A stretch of 64,000 nt of DNA from Deminuibacter soli. GTDB lineage: Bacteria > Bacteroidota > Bacteroidia > Chitinophagales > Chitinophagaceae. The notes under the pieces are model-generated. The model did no database searches. It saw nothing but the letters and a program-made list of their open reading frames with translations, and was not told where the DNA came from. Position numbers and translations under genes: made by a program. The stretch is taken from contig NZ_QTJU01000011.1 in assembly GCF_003412455.1 (NCBI RefSeq), forward strand, positions 100,426-164,425, written 5' to 3'. Numbering within the stretch: the stretch's first letter is position 1; the number at the start of each line of letters is the position of its first letter. This document shows, in pieces, positions 17,421-25,395 of the stretch.

Positions 17421-18851
17421 TTACATGGCGGCCAGTTGCACTTTCTGCGTTAGCTCCATTACATTTTCACGGAAAAGGCTATCTGTATCCATCAGGTCTT
17501 TAACAGTCTGGCAGCTGTGTATTACCGTGGTATGGTCACGGCCGCCGAAATGTTCACCAATGGTTTTAAGCGAATTTTTGGTAAAGGCTTTTGCGAGATA
17601 CATGGTAATCTGGCGTGCCTGTACAATTTCACGTTTCCTGGTTTTCTGCAACAGCTTATCGTACGATACATCAAAGTATTCACAAACCATTTTCTGAATG
17701 GCTTCGATGGTGATTTCCTTGCTGCTTGTTTTAACAAAATTGCGCAGTACCTTTTTTGCAAGCTCCAGGTCAATCTCTCTTTTGTTGAGGGATGACTGTG
17801 CCAGCAGTGAAATTAAAGCGCCTTCCAGTTCACGTACATTGGTATTAATGTTATATGCCACGTATTTTACTACTTCTTTCGGCATATCCAAACCATCATT
17901 CTTCATTTTGCGCTCCAGTATCTCGATCCTGGTTTCATAGTCAGGAATCTGCAGGTCGGCGCTTAAGCCCCAGCGAAAGCGGCTCAGCAAGCGTTCCTGC
18001 ATGCCATCAAGATCTTTCGGTGGCTTATCTGAAGTGAGCACCAGCTGTTTGCCACTCTGGTGCAGGTGATTGAAGATGGCAAAAAATGCATCCTGCGATT
18101 TCTCAGCGCGGGCAAAAAATTGCACATCATCTATTATCAGTACATCAATAAGCTGGTAGAAATGTATAAAGTCGTTAATAGCATTGTTGCGGCTATGATC
18201 CTGGAACTGGTTAATAAACTTCTCGCTGCTTACATACAATACCACTTTGTTGGGATGCAGGCGCTTTACTTCATTACCGATACCTTGTGCAAGGTGTGTT
18301 TTGCCCAACCCCACACCGCCATATATAACAAGCGGATTGAATGAGTTAGCGCCAGGCTTCTCTGCTACGGTTTTACCGGCCCTTCGTGCCACACGGTTGC
18401 TGTCGCCCTCTATAAATGAATCGAATGTATAAATAGGATTCAATTGCGGGTCGATCTGCATTTTCTTAAGACCGGGAATAACAAAAGGATTTTTAACCGG
18501 GTTGTTGATCACCAGCGGAAAGTCCATTTCGTTATTGGTATATACGCGCGCAGTGCTGGCAGGCACATCCATGGTACCATTGCGGCCATTGTTACCACTG
18601 TCGACCATGATGCGGTATTCCAGGCGTGCATCTTTTCCAAGTTCCCGCTTCAATGTTTTGGCCAGGAGATTCACGTAATGCTCTTCCAGGTACTCAAAAA
18701 AGAATTGGCTGGGTACCTGAATCATCAACACATTTTCTTTTACCTCAATCGCCTTGATCGGTTCAAACCACGTCTTGAAATGCTGCCACTCTACTATATC
18801 CTTGATAATCTTCAAGCAATTTGCCCAGACTATATCAGCGGTTTTGGTCAT
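17421..18851 (-). CDS. dnaA: Chromosomal replication initiator protein DnaA
   Basis: The 476-residue protein has the full DnaA layout: an N-terminal oligomerisation domain (WANCLKIIKDIVEWQHFKTWFEPIKAI), an AAA+ core with Walker A GGVGLGKTHL near residue 180 and Walker B VLIIDDVQFF, and the C-terminal DNA-binding domain IV with GGRDHTTVIHSCQ near residue 445. It binds DnaA boxes and opens the replication origin. The gene stands alone between its own terminator and an upstream terminator hairpin; dnaN, recF and gyrB are not next to it, which is usual in this phylum. I see no box cluster beside it. Confidence 0.98.
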   Translation of the reverse strand: MTKTADIVWANCLKIIKDIVEWQHFKTWFEPIKAIEVKENVLMIQVPSQFFFEYLEEHYVNLLAKTLKRELGKDARLEYRIMVDSGNNGRNGTMDVPASTARVYTNNEMDFPLVINNPVKNPFVIPGLKKMQIDPQLNPIYTFDSFIEGDSNRVARRAGKTVAEKPGANSFNPLVIYGGVGLGKTHLAQGIGNEVKRLHPNKVVLYVSSEKFINQFQDHSRNNAINDFIHFYQLIDVLIIDDVQFFARAEKSQDAFFAIFNHLHQSGKQLVLTSDKPPKDLDGMQERLLSRFRWGLSADLQIPDYETRIEILERKMKNDGLDMPKEVVKYVAYNINTNVRELEGALISLLAQSSLNKREIDLELAKKVLRNFVKTSSKEITIEAIQKMVCEYFDVSYDKLLQKTRKREIVQARQITMYLAKAFTKNSLKTIGEHFGGRDHTTVIHSCQTVKDLMDTDSLFRENVMELTQKVQLAAM

Positions 18852-18891
18852 AGTAAATGATAAACGATTTATTATGAGTAATGAATATTCC

Positions 18892-18945
18892 CAGGGAAAA
18901 AAATCCCAAAAAATTCGTTCAATGCACTGAAAAAATTTTTTGGGA
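18892..18945 (-). terminator. Terminator of the 5'-nucleotidase pair, in front of dnaA
   Basis: On the minus strand TCCCAAAAAATT (18945-18934) pairs with AATTTTTTGGGA (18915-18904), a perfect 12-bp stem with an 18-base loop, followed by a run of seven T. It separates the nucleotidase unit from dnaA and lies in the dnaA leader region. Confidence 0.65.
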
Positions 18946-18989
18946 CAGGAGGGCGAATATCACACCTTTAATGTTGAAAAAAAAATTTT

Positions 18990-19925
18990 TTAGTCACTTG
19001 TTTTTTCGCCAATAATAACAGTATTGGTATGAACCAAATTTTTCTTTCCGCCTCCTGAAATATTTATGTCCAAACGCCCCAATGCCAAACCGCCCCAACC
19101 CGCCTGATGCACGACTACGTCGCTGTTCCGGCGATTTTTATATACACGCGGCGCATCGAAAAAACGATGCGTGTGTGCACCCAGAATTACATCTATATCG
19201 TATGATTGTTGTGCCAGCCGCTCATCACTCATTATCCCCATGTCAAAATATTTATCCCCAAGGTGCGACAAGCAAATAACCAGGTTACAGTACTCTTTTG
19301 TTCTTAAAACGTTCGCAGTTTCATTTGCAGCGGCGATAGGATCAAGGCATTTTGTGTTGCCGTACAAGTTTGCCTGTGTCTGCCCTTTCAAATCAATTCC
19401 TATACCAAATACACCTGCTTTAATAATTCCCTTCTCAAATGTTTTGTACGGCACTACCCGTTCTTTCATACTGGTGGCGCTGAAATCATAATTGCAATTC
19501 ACCACTGCAAAACTGGCATGCTGTAATTGGTGCGACAGGTTATCAATGCCTGCATCGAAATCATGCTCGCCCAATGTAACTGCATCGTACCGCAGCAGGC
19601 TCATGGCCTTTATCTCCGGTTCGCCTTTATACAAACTGAACAATGGTGATGGTTGAAAGAAGTCGCCTGAATCGAATAATAATACCTGTGCTGTTGTTTT
19701 CCTGATCTCCTGAATCAATGCAGCCCTTGCCTGTATACCGCCCCTGCCCTGCCAGCGCCCGCCATCCATGGGAAAGGGTTGCAGCTGGCTGTGCATATCG
19801 TTCGTATGCAGTAATGTAATGCATGCCTTTTCGTCAGCAAGCTGTCGCGCAGCTTTCGCTGAAAAAAATAAAGTACTGCATGATGTAACCGTTTCTTTGA
19901 AAAATGATCGCCTGTTAAGGTGCAT
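18990..19925 (-). CDS. Metallophosphatase, N-terminal domain of a 5'-nucleotidase
   Basis: The 311-residue protein begins NRRSFFKE with a hydrophobic stretch, possibly a twin-arginine-like export signal. It carries the metallophosphoesterase motifs of the UshA/5'-nucleotidase catalytic domain: LLHTNDMHSQLQP (residue 38 onward), GGRWQGRGGIQARAALI, LLFDSGDFFQPSP, LGEHDFDAG, VVNCNYDF, CLSHLGDKYFDMG and ILGAHTHRF. These ligate two metal ions. The protein ends where the linker to the C-terminal domain would begin. Its start overlaps by 11 bases the end of the gene for that C-terminal domain, so the two halves are separate polypeptides translated together. Confidence 0.88.
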   Translation of the reverse strand: MHLNRRSFFKETVTSCSTLFFSAKAARQLADEKACITLLHTNDMHSQLQPFPMDGGRWQGRGGIQARAALIQEIRKTTAQVLLFDSGDFFQPSPLFSLYKGEPEIKAMSLLRYDAVTLGEHDFDAGIDNLSHQLQHASFAVVNCNYDFSATSMKERVVPYKTFEKGIIKAGVFGIGIDLKGQTQANLYGNTKCLDPIAAANETANVLRTKEYCNLVICLSHLGDKYFDMGIMSDERLAQQSYDIDVILGAHTHRFFDAPRVYKNRRNSDVVVHQAGWGGLALGRLDINISGGGKKNLVHTNTVIIGEKTSD

Positions 19926-20652
19926 AGGTTATGCGGTTTTCTACGGCTGCGCCAATGGCTTTTCCATTTTGCGTAAGCGATTGCACGTATCCAACCATTG
20001 CATCACTGAACAAATAATTGCTGCTTACCTGCTCCTGTCCACGCAACATCAAACAATTGTCGCCGCCTCCGGCAATGTAATCAGTGTTTGCTATATAATA
20101 CCATGCATTTTCATTCAGGGGTGCGCCGTCAATCACAATATCCTGCGCCTGCCGGCTGCGTATTTTCATGCTGATGCCTGAGCATGGCCATCCGCTGCGC
20201 CCTGCTACATGATCAAGCAGGGAGCGAACAATACTGCCTTTGCATTTCTGCACCACAATAACGTTGTTGTAAGGCATCAGCGCATATATATCCTCAACGG
20301 AAACCTCTCCCTTCTGTATGGCCGATCTGATGCCGCCGTAGTTGATGAACGCCGCACTTATATGCACACCTGCCTTTTTCTCCGCCATAGCACGCATGCC
20401 ATCCGCCAAAAAATTGCCCAAAGCACTTTCCGGCTGTTTTTTATACATCGTAAACGTTGCAAAACCGATAATGGTGTGCATATACCTGTACAGGCTGTCT
20501 GTATAAGGCTGAAGAAATTGTTGCATTACACTGTCTGTGCGGTAAGATGCGCGTAGCTCATAATCCCTGTATTGCACCTGCACTGTTCGTTTGGCATTCG
20601 TACAAGCAATCACCCAGAAGGTAAGTAATGTAACAGATAGGTGCAGTTTCAT
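19915..20652 (-). CDS. 5'-nucleotidase C-terminal domain protein (lipoprotein-like)
   Basis: The 245-residue protein has an export signal ending WVIACTNAK, where the cysteine near residue 17 could be lipidated. The rest is the substrate-binding C-terminal domain of 5'-nucleotidases: ESALGNFLADGMRAMAEKK, NYGGIRSAIQKGEVSVEDIYALMPYNN and NTDYIAGGGDNC. It lacks catalytic metal ligands, which are in the downstream partner. The partner's start codon lies inside the last codons of this gene. The two probably form one periplasmic or cell-surface nucleotidase (inference). Confidence 0.85.
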   Translation of the reverse strand: MKLHLSVTLLTFWVIACTNAKRTVQVQYRDYELRASYRTDSVMQQFLQPYTDSLYRYMHTIIGFATFTMYKKQPESALGNFLADGMRAMAEKKAGVHISAAFINYGGIRSAIQKGEVSVEDIYALMPYNNVIVVQKCKGSIVRSLLDHVAGRSGWPCSGISMKIRSRQAQDIVIDGAPLNENAWYYIANTDYIAGGGDNCLMLRGQEQVSSNYLFSDAMVGYVQSLTQNGKAIGAAVENRITYAP

Positions 20653-20843
20653 AGTTAAGCGTCACATCTCTGAAGATACATCATTTTAATATTTGCCATC
20701 ACTTAATTTTTTGTTTTCAGCTGCTATATTTTTTTTAGTTTGATTATCCAGTATTTATATAACAACACCAACAAAATATTCTTTTACGTCCAAAGCAAAT
20801 CAATTACACATACAGCCGCCTATGCAGTATCAATTTAATCGTG

Positions 20844-20851
20844 TAGGTTTG
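20844..20851 (+). promoter_or_regulatory. Candidate -7 element for the DUF3127 gene
   Basis: TAGGTTTG fits TAnnTTTG exactly and lies 19 bases before the ATG at 20871. No strong -33 TTTG is seen upstream. Confidence 0.4.
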
Positions 20852-20870
20852 GGGTTTAAAATTTTATCGT

Positions 20871-21263
20871 ATGTCATTCGAAATTACCGGCAAGCTCGTT
20901 GCCAGGCTCGATATTGTTCAACGCACAGAAACTTTCAAAACAAGAGAGTTCGTCATTGAAAAATCTGAAGATATCAATGGTCGCACCATAACCAATTATA
21001 TTAAATTCCAATGTGTTCAGGATAAAACAAGCATGCCCGACCGCTTTAAACTGGGCGATGATGTAAAAGTATCCTTCAACATCAAAGGCACTAAATGGGT
21101 GAAAGATGGCCGCGAGAACTTTATCACCAACCTCGATGCATGGCGCATGGAAACCGTTAAACTCGGCCAGGATGCACCCCCGCAGCAAGGCAACGACACT
21201 GGCTATAATGTCAGCAACCCCGCGCCAGGCATCAGCGATGTAGTAGATGATTTGCCCTTCTGA
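20871..21263 (+). CDS. DUF3127 domain protein, OB-fold-like
   Basis: The 130-residue protein matches the Bacteroidota family DUF3127: MSFEITGKLV, QRTETFKTREFVIEK, IKFQCVQDK, FKLGDDVKVSFNIKGTKW, FITNLDAWRM. The strand pattern and the acidic C-terminal tail ending DVVDDLPF resemble single-stranded DNA-binding proteins, whose acidic DDDIPF tip recruits partners. A role in DNA or RNA binding is therefore plausible but not established. It stands alone, with a terminator after it. Confidence 0.85.
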   Translation: MSFEITGKLVARLDIVQRTETFKTREFVIEKSEDINGRTITNYIKFQCVQDKTSMPDRFKLGDDVKVSFNIKGTKWVKDGRENFITNLDAWRMETVKLGQDAPPQQGNDTGYNVSNPAPGISDVVDDLPF

Positions 21264-21394
21264 GTTTGAACCGGCAACTATCAGCTATAAACCAATAGCC
21301 AGGTAATTTTCACACAGGCAACATCGGTGTTTTAACGGCATTTGCATTCACTACCGGCTAATGCATGCCATAAGCCGGTAATTGTATATTTTTG

Positions 21395-21423
21395 CAAAGG
21401 GGGATGTGTAATCCCCTTTTTTT
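21395..21423 (+). terminator. Terminator between DUF3127 and the FAD dehydrogenase
   Basis: GGGGAT at 21400-21405 pairs with ATCCCC at 21411-21416, extended by AAA/TTT on either side, and is followed by seven T. It is 130 bases after the DUF3127 stop. Confidence 0.6.
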
Positions 21424-21458
21424 ATTGTCAACTTTTTTAGGATAAATACCTAACACGC

Positions 21459-23102
21459 ATGCAACAACAACTCAGTTTAAAGCTGCTGCCTTCCGAAGCG
21501 GCAGACGAATCTGTTATACGCAGCTATATTGCACAGGCTGCAGGCAAAAAGCCGGCTTCGGTTGCAGGCTTTTATATTACCAAACGCTCCATTGATGCCA
21601 GGGGCAAACAGCCCTGGATTAACCTCACTGTTCAGGCTTATATTGATGAACCTTTTCAGCAACGCCCGCTGCAGCCTGTTCAATACCCCGATGTAACACA
21701 GGCAACCAAAAAAGCCATTGTAATAGGCGCAGGCCCCGCAGGCTTATTCGCAGCCCTGCAGCTGATTGAAAAAGGCATACAGCCCATTGTACTTGAAAGA
21801 GGCAAAGATGTGCGTGCACGCCGCAGGGACCTGGCTGCGCTGAATAAAGAAGGCGTAGTAAACCCCGAAAGCAATTACTGCTTTGGCGAAGGCGGCGCAG
21901 GCACTTACAGCGATGGCAAGCTGTATACACGCAGCAACAAGCGAGGCGATATTAACCGCATCCTCAACACCTTTGTACAGTTTGGTGCAGAAGAAAGCAT
22001 TCTTTTCGATGCGCACCCGCACATTGGCACCAACAAGCTGCCGCAGATTATCACTGCCATGCGTGAACAAATCACTGCCTGTGGCGGGCAATTCCTGTTT
22101 GAACAAAAAGTAACCGGGTTTATACTTAACAACCAAACGGTACAGGGCGTAACCACACACAGCGGCGACCGGTTTATGGCCCATGCTGTTATTATTGCCA
22201 CAGGCCACTCTGCCCGTGACATCTTTACATTACTGCACAGCCATAACCTGCTTATTGAATCAAAGCCTTTTGCACTGGGTGTGCGTATCGAGCACCCGCA
22301 GTCGCTCATTGATTGCATTCAATACCATTGCAGCGTACCCGCGGTGGCAGCTGTGGCAAGGGATATCATGGTTCGCCCGGTTGAACTGCCACCCGCATCG
22401 TATAGCCTGGTTGAGCAGGTTGATGGCCGCGGTGTATTCAGCTTTTGTATGTGCCCCGGCGGCATTATTGCACCCGCAGCAACCAGCCCCGGCGAACTGG
22501 TGGTCAATGGCTGGAGCCCCAGTAAACGCAACAACCCTTACGCTAATAGCGGTATGGTGGTACAGGTGAGCCAGCACGATGCTTTCCAGTATTTCAGCAA
22601 ACAACCGGCCTTGTTTAGTGCACTGGCACCCAACACAAAGTTTAATGAAACCGACCCGCTGCTGCTTATGCATTTTCAGCAGGCAGTAGAACAAAAATCG
22701 TTTAATGCAGGCGGCGGCTTGTTTGTAGCACCTGCACAACGCATGGCCGACTTCTGTGAAAACAAAGTCTCTGCCTCCCTGCCCGATTGCAGTTACCTGC
22801 CCGGCGTACACAGCACCTCCCTGCAACAGGCCCTGCCCGGTTTTGTATTTAAAAGCCTGCAGGGTGGCTTCAAAGCCTTTGGCAAAAAAATGCGCGGTTA
22901 TTACACCAACGAAGCCATTGCAGTAGCTACAGAAAGCCGCACCTCCTCCCCGGTACGCATACCCCGCGACCCAACTACCTTACAACACCCGCAAATAAAG
23001 GGTTTGTACCCCTGCGGTGAAGGTGCCGGTTATGCCGGTGGCATTGTAAGCGCAGCCATGGACGGTGAGCGCGTAGCACTTGCCATAGCAGCAGTAAGTT
23101 AA
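21459..23102 (+). CDS. FAD-dependent dehydrogenase (COG2509 family)
   Basis: The 547-residue protein has an N-terminal domain of about 85 residues, then the dinucleotide-binding motif VIGAGPAGLFAALQLIEKG at about residue 91 with the acidic strand end VLERG. CFGEGGAGTYSDGKLYTR is the diagnostic COG2509 motif, and IATGHSARDIF, PFALGVRIEHPQ and YPCGEGAGYAGGIVSAAMDGE complete the FAD site. The family is widespread but lacks a known substrate; it is related to the GidA/HI0933-like flavoproteins. It is cytoplasmic and monocistronic, ending before a strong palindrome shared with the convergent gene. Confidence 0.9.
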   Translation: MQQQLSLKLLPSEAADESVIRSYIAQAAGKKPASVAGFYITKRSIDARGKQPWINLTVQAYIDEPFQQRPLQPVQYPDVTQATKKAIVIGAGPAGLFAALQLIEKGIQPIVLERGKDVRARRRDLAALNKEGVVNPESNYCFGEGGAGTYSDGKLYTRSNKRGDINRILNTFVQFGAEESILFDAHPHIGTNKLPQIITAMREQITACGGQFLFEQKVTGFILNNQTVQGVTTHSGDRFMAHAVIIATGHSARDIFTLLHSHNLLIESKPFALGVRIEHPQSLIDCIQYHCSVPAVAAVARDIMVRPVELPPASYSLVEQVDGRGVFSFCMCPGGIIAPAATSPGELVVNGWSPSKRNNPYANSGMVVQVSQHDAFQYFSKQPALFSALAPNTKFNETDPLLLMHFQQAVEQKSFNAGGGLFVAPAQRMADFCENKVSASLPDCSYLPGVHSTSLQQALPGFVFKSLQGGFKAFGKKMRGYYTNEAIAVATESRTSSPVRIPRDPTTLQHPQIKGLYPCGEGAGYAGGIVSAAMDGERVALAIAAVS

Positions 23103-23143
23103 GGTTAAGGCGTTACCCGCCTGCGGCGGAAGTTGCTTTACTG

Positions 23144-23170
23144 GTGAATAGTGAATAGTCAATAGTGAAT
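23144..23170 (+). repeat. Degenerate 7-nt tandem words (TGAATAG-type)
   Basis: From 23145 the sequence reads TGAATAG, TGAATAG, TCAATAG and TGAAT in register with a period of seven. It abuts the left arm of the palindrome at 23170-23210. Confidence 0.75.
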
Positions 23171-23210
23171 TAAACAGGAAAAGAGCGCGCTGCGCTCTTT
23201 TCCTGTTTAA
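23170..23210. terminator. Bidirectional terminator, perfect 19-bp palindrome
   Basis: The arm at 23170-23188 (TTAAACAGGAAAAGAGCGC) is exactly complementary to 23192-23210, with a 3-base loop GCT. It sits between the convergent FAD dehydrogenase and phospholipase-like genes. The arms contain AAAA/TTTT rather than an outside T-run. Confidence 0.7.
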
Positions 23211-23238
23211 GCTCCGATCACTAATTCGCTAAGATGGT

Positions 23239-23266
23239 CTCGACTGTCGATTCTCGATTCTCGAAA
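23239..23266 (+). repeat. Degenerate 7-nt tandem words (TCGATTC-type)
   Basis: From 23239 the sequence reads CTCGACT, GTCGATT, CTCGATT, CTCGAAA, four units with a period of seven. It lies 28 bases right of the palindrome and just before the end of the convergent gene. Confidence 0.75.
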
Positions 23267-23283
23267 TGGCTTCACCAGCGCCC

Positions 23284-24288
23284 CTATTCGCTGCTTTTTT
23301 CTTCCTTTGCGCGCAACAGGTGTTGCTGTATCAGGGTATTGTTGTGAAAAGCATCCAGCTGCTGCTTCAGGCTGGTTGCTTCATCAGCCTGCGCGGTATA
23401 CAGCTTGCTTACATCAGGCTTGCCGGCATCTACCCAGGCAGTGTACCAGAAATCGGCTACCAGGTTGGCAGAGCGGATGAGCTGTTCATTAATCGTATTT
23501 TTCAATGCAGCAGCGTAGGCTTTGGCAAATTCTGTGGTATAACTTTTATACTCTTTGCCTTTGCGCACCTGCACACGGTATTTCTGTGCATCAGTAAACT
23601 GTGCAGATACTTCTTTTTCTTTTCCAAACACATCGGGCAGCAACGCGTAGGCGCCGCGAACGGCATTCCATACAGCTTCATCGGGCTTTTTCAGGTACGT
23701 TGCCTTGTGTGTGGTGCTAAGGTTGTAATTACTGATCTCCAGTTCAGGCACCATGCTTTCCCACAGGGAGTGCAGGCCCTTCTGGTTGGTCAGCTGCCCA
23801 TCGTAATTAACTGCAGTGTGCAGGGGCACATGTGCATCTTCTACATAATGACCAAGATCTGCCGCATAAAAAAGAATGCTGTCTTTATTGCCCGACTTAA
23901 ACGCAGCAGTCAGCTTTTCTTTCATATATATGATGTGGTAAGGCACATAACCATATTTGTACAGGGTATCGGCAGAATATTTTGCCACTGCCGCAGACCA
24001 TTTCAGCGGCAGCTCATGTATGGCATTGTTACCATAGGCATCAATATCAATAAAATGTTTGGAAGCCTCAGTGCTGTCCTGGCTACGCCTGATATCAGGT
24101 CTGGGTGCATTATACTCCAGGTAATCGAGGTTATGGAAGAAAAAGCCCTGCAGTGTACCGGGCAATTCGTATACGGCCAGCTGGTGGGCGGTTTTGTGTA
24201 CAAGAAAACCCCAGCCCGATGTGAGCAGGGTAATAAGGGCTAAAGCAGCTGCAAAACATATCGTTTTCAGGGTAAATATCTTACGCAT
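23284..24288 (-). CDS. Zinc-dependent phospholipase C / S1-P1 nuclease-like secreted protein
   Basis: The 334-residue protein has a signal peptide ending LLTSG, so the mature chain would start WGFLVHKTAHQLAVYELP. An N-terminal Trp followed by spaced His residues is the mark of the trinuclear zinc family of phospholipase C and S1/P1 nuclease. Further ligands are likely in RPDIRRSQDSTEASKHFIDID, DLGHYVEDAHVPLHTAVNYDGQL and SLWESMVPEL. It would hydrolyse phosphodiesters outside the cytoplasm; lipid or nucleic acid as substrate cannot be settled from sequence. It is convergent with the FAD dehydrogenase gene. Confidence 0.82.
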   Translation of the reverse strand: MRKIFTLKTICFAAALALITLLTSGWGFLVHKTAHQLAVYELPGTLQGFFFHNLDYLEYNAPRPDIRRSQDSTEASKHFIDIDAYGNNAIHELPLKWSAAVAKYSADTLYKYGYVPYHIIYMKEKLTAAFKSGNKDSILFYAADLGHYVEDAHVPLHTAVNYDGQLTNQKGLHSLWESMVPELEISNYNLSTTHKATYLKKPDEAVWNAVRGAYALLPDVFGKEKEVSAQFTDAQKYRVQVRKGKEYKSYTTEFAKAYAAALKNTINEQLIRSANLVADFWYTAWVDAGKPDVSKLYTAQADEATSLKQQLDAFHNNTLIQQHLLRAKEEKSSE

Positions 24289-24431
24289 TGGATGAATGGT
24301 TTTAAAATCGGAGCGAAGGTATTATAACCTGCATCACCACCCGTAATAATTCGGTAAATTCATCCACTAATAATGCATATGCGGCGGCGCAACCATTGTT
24401 GTACCGCTGTTCACACCAAAACCTGTTACGT

Positions 24432-25364
24432 ATGGCGCTTCTTGAACTGCAGGGGCTGAAAAAATATTATGCCACACAAAAAGCCGTGGATGATATCAGC
24501 TTCTCTATTGAGCAGGGCAGTATTTTCGGTTTGCTTGGCCCCAATGGCGCAGGCAAAACCACCCTGCTTCGTATGATTACCGGCATTTTTTACCCGGATG
24601 AAGGCAAGATCCTGTTTAACGGCCAGCCCTTTAACGCAGCCAGTGATGCGCGTTATATTGGCTATATGCCCGAAGAACGCGGCTTGTACAAGAAAATGAA
24701 AATAGGCGAACAGGCTTTATACCTGGCGCAGCTGAAGGGCCTCAGCAAGGCTGAAGCCATGGAAAAAATTAAATACTGGTTTCGCCGCCTGGAAATGGAA
24801 AGCTGGTGGAACAAAAAGGTGGAAGACCTGAGCAAGGGCATGAGCCAGAAGCTGCAGTTTGTTACCACCGTTCTGCACGAACCCAAACTGGTTATTCTGG
24901 ATGAGCCTTTCAGCGGTCTTGACCCCGTTAATGCAGGCCTGATCAAAGATGAAATCTTTAACCTCGCCAAACAGGGCGCTACCATTATCTTCAGCACACA
25001 CCGCATGGAGCAGGTAGAAGAAATATGCGACAAGATTGTACTGGTAAACCTCGGCAAAAAAATACTCGATGGCGGTGTAAACCAGATTAAACAGCAGTTC
25101 AAGGAAAACAAATTTCACCTGCAGCTGGGCTCAGCCGTGCAAACACCGCAGCATGCGGCTTTCACTGCCAAAGCTGTATCGCCCAAACAGCTGGAAGTTA
25201 GTATCAGCGATGGCTACAAAAGCAACGATGTGCTGCAGTATTTTATACAGCAGGATATCACCATCGAAAGCTTTCACGAAATACTGCCTTCCCTCAACGA
25301 CATCTTTATCCGCGAGGTAGAAGGCACCAAAGCAATCACCCGGGCATTTCAACCGGTACAGTAA
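24432..25364 (+). CDS. ABC transporter ATP-binding protein (NatA-like)
   Basis: The ATG at 24432 gives 310 residues starting MALLELQGLKKYY; an upstream TTG at 24396 is not needed. Walker A is GPNGAGKTT (about residue 38), the signature is LSKGMSQKLQ, and Walker B is LVILDEPFSGLDPVN, with the switch histidine in FSTHRMEQVEE. A C-terminal extension of about 80 residues (DUF4162-like) follows, as in NatA-type exporters. The permease gene starts 31 bases downstream, so the pair forms an ABC-2 exporter. The substrate is unknown; sodium or drugs are typical of the family. Confidence 0.92.
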   Translation: MALLELQGLKKYYATQKAVDDISFSIEQGSIFGLLGPNGAGKTTLLRMITGIFYPDEGKILFNGQPFNAASDARYIGYMPEERGLYKKMKIGEQALYLAQLKGLSKAEAMEKIKYWFRRLEMESWWNKKVEDLSKGMSQKLQFVTTVLHEPKLVILDEPFSGLDPVNAGLIKDEIFNLAKQGATIIFSTHRMEQVEEICDKIVLVNLGKKILDGGVNQIKQQFKENKFHLQLGSAVQTPQHAAFTAKAVSPKQLEVSISDGYKSNDVLQYFIQQDITIESFHEILPSLNDIFIREVEGTKAITRAFQPVQ

Positions 25365-25395
25365 ACCATCACCATACACTGCAAAAGCATTTCAC

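Noticed and set aside
18852..18989. Replication origin next to dnaA
   Set aside because: The spacer is AT-rich and has a palindrome, but the palindrome fits a terminator and there are no DnaA boxes.
21387..21394. TATTTTTG as a promoter of the FAD dehydrogenase gene
   Set aside because: It overlaps the terminator hairpin of the DUF3127 gene and has no -33 element at the right distance; transcription from it would begin inside the hairpin.
22260..22826. 188-codon minus-strand frame inside the FAD dehydrogenase gene
   Set aside because: Overlaps conserved FAD-binding sequence on the plus strand and has cysteine- and glutamine-rich composition typical of shadow frames.
23144..23266. CRISPR array
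   Set aside because: The units are 7 bases without spacers; no direct repeats of CRISPR size or cas genes occur anywhere in the window.
23266..24243. 325-codon plus-strand frame opposite the phospholipase-like gene
   Set aside because: The minus-strand protein has a signal peptide and zinc-site motifs; the plus-strand translation has no recognisable features and is a mirror frame.
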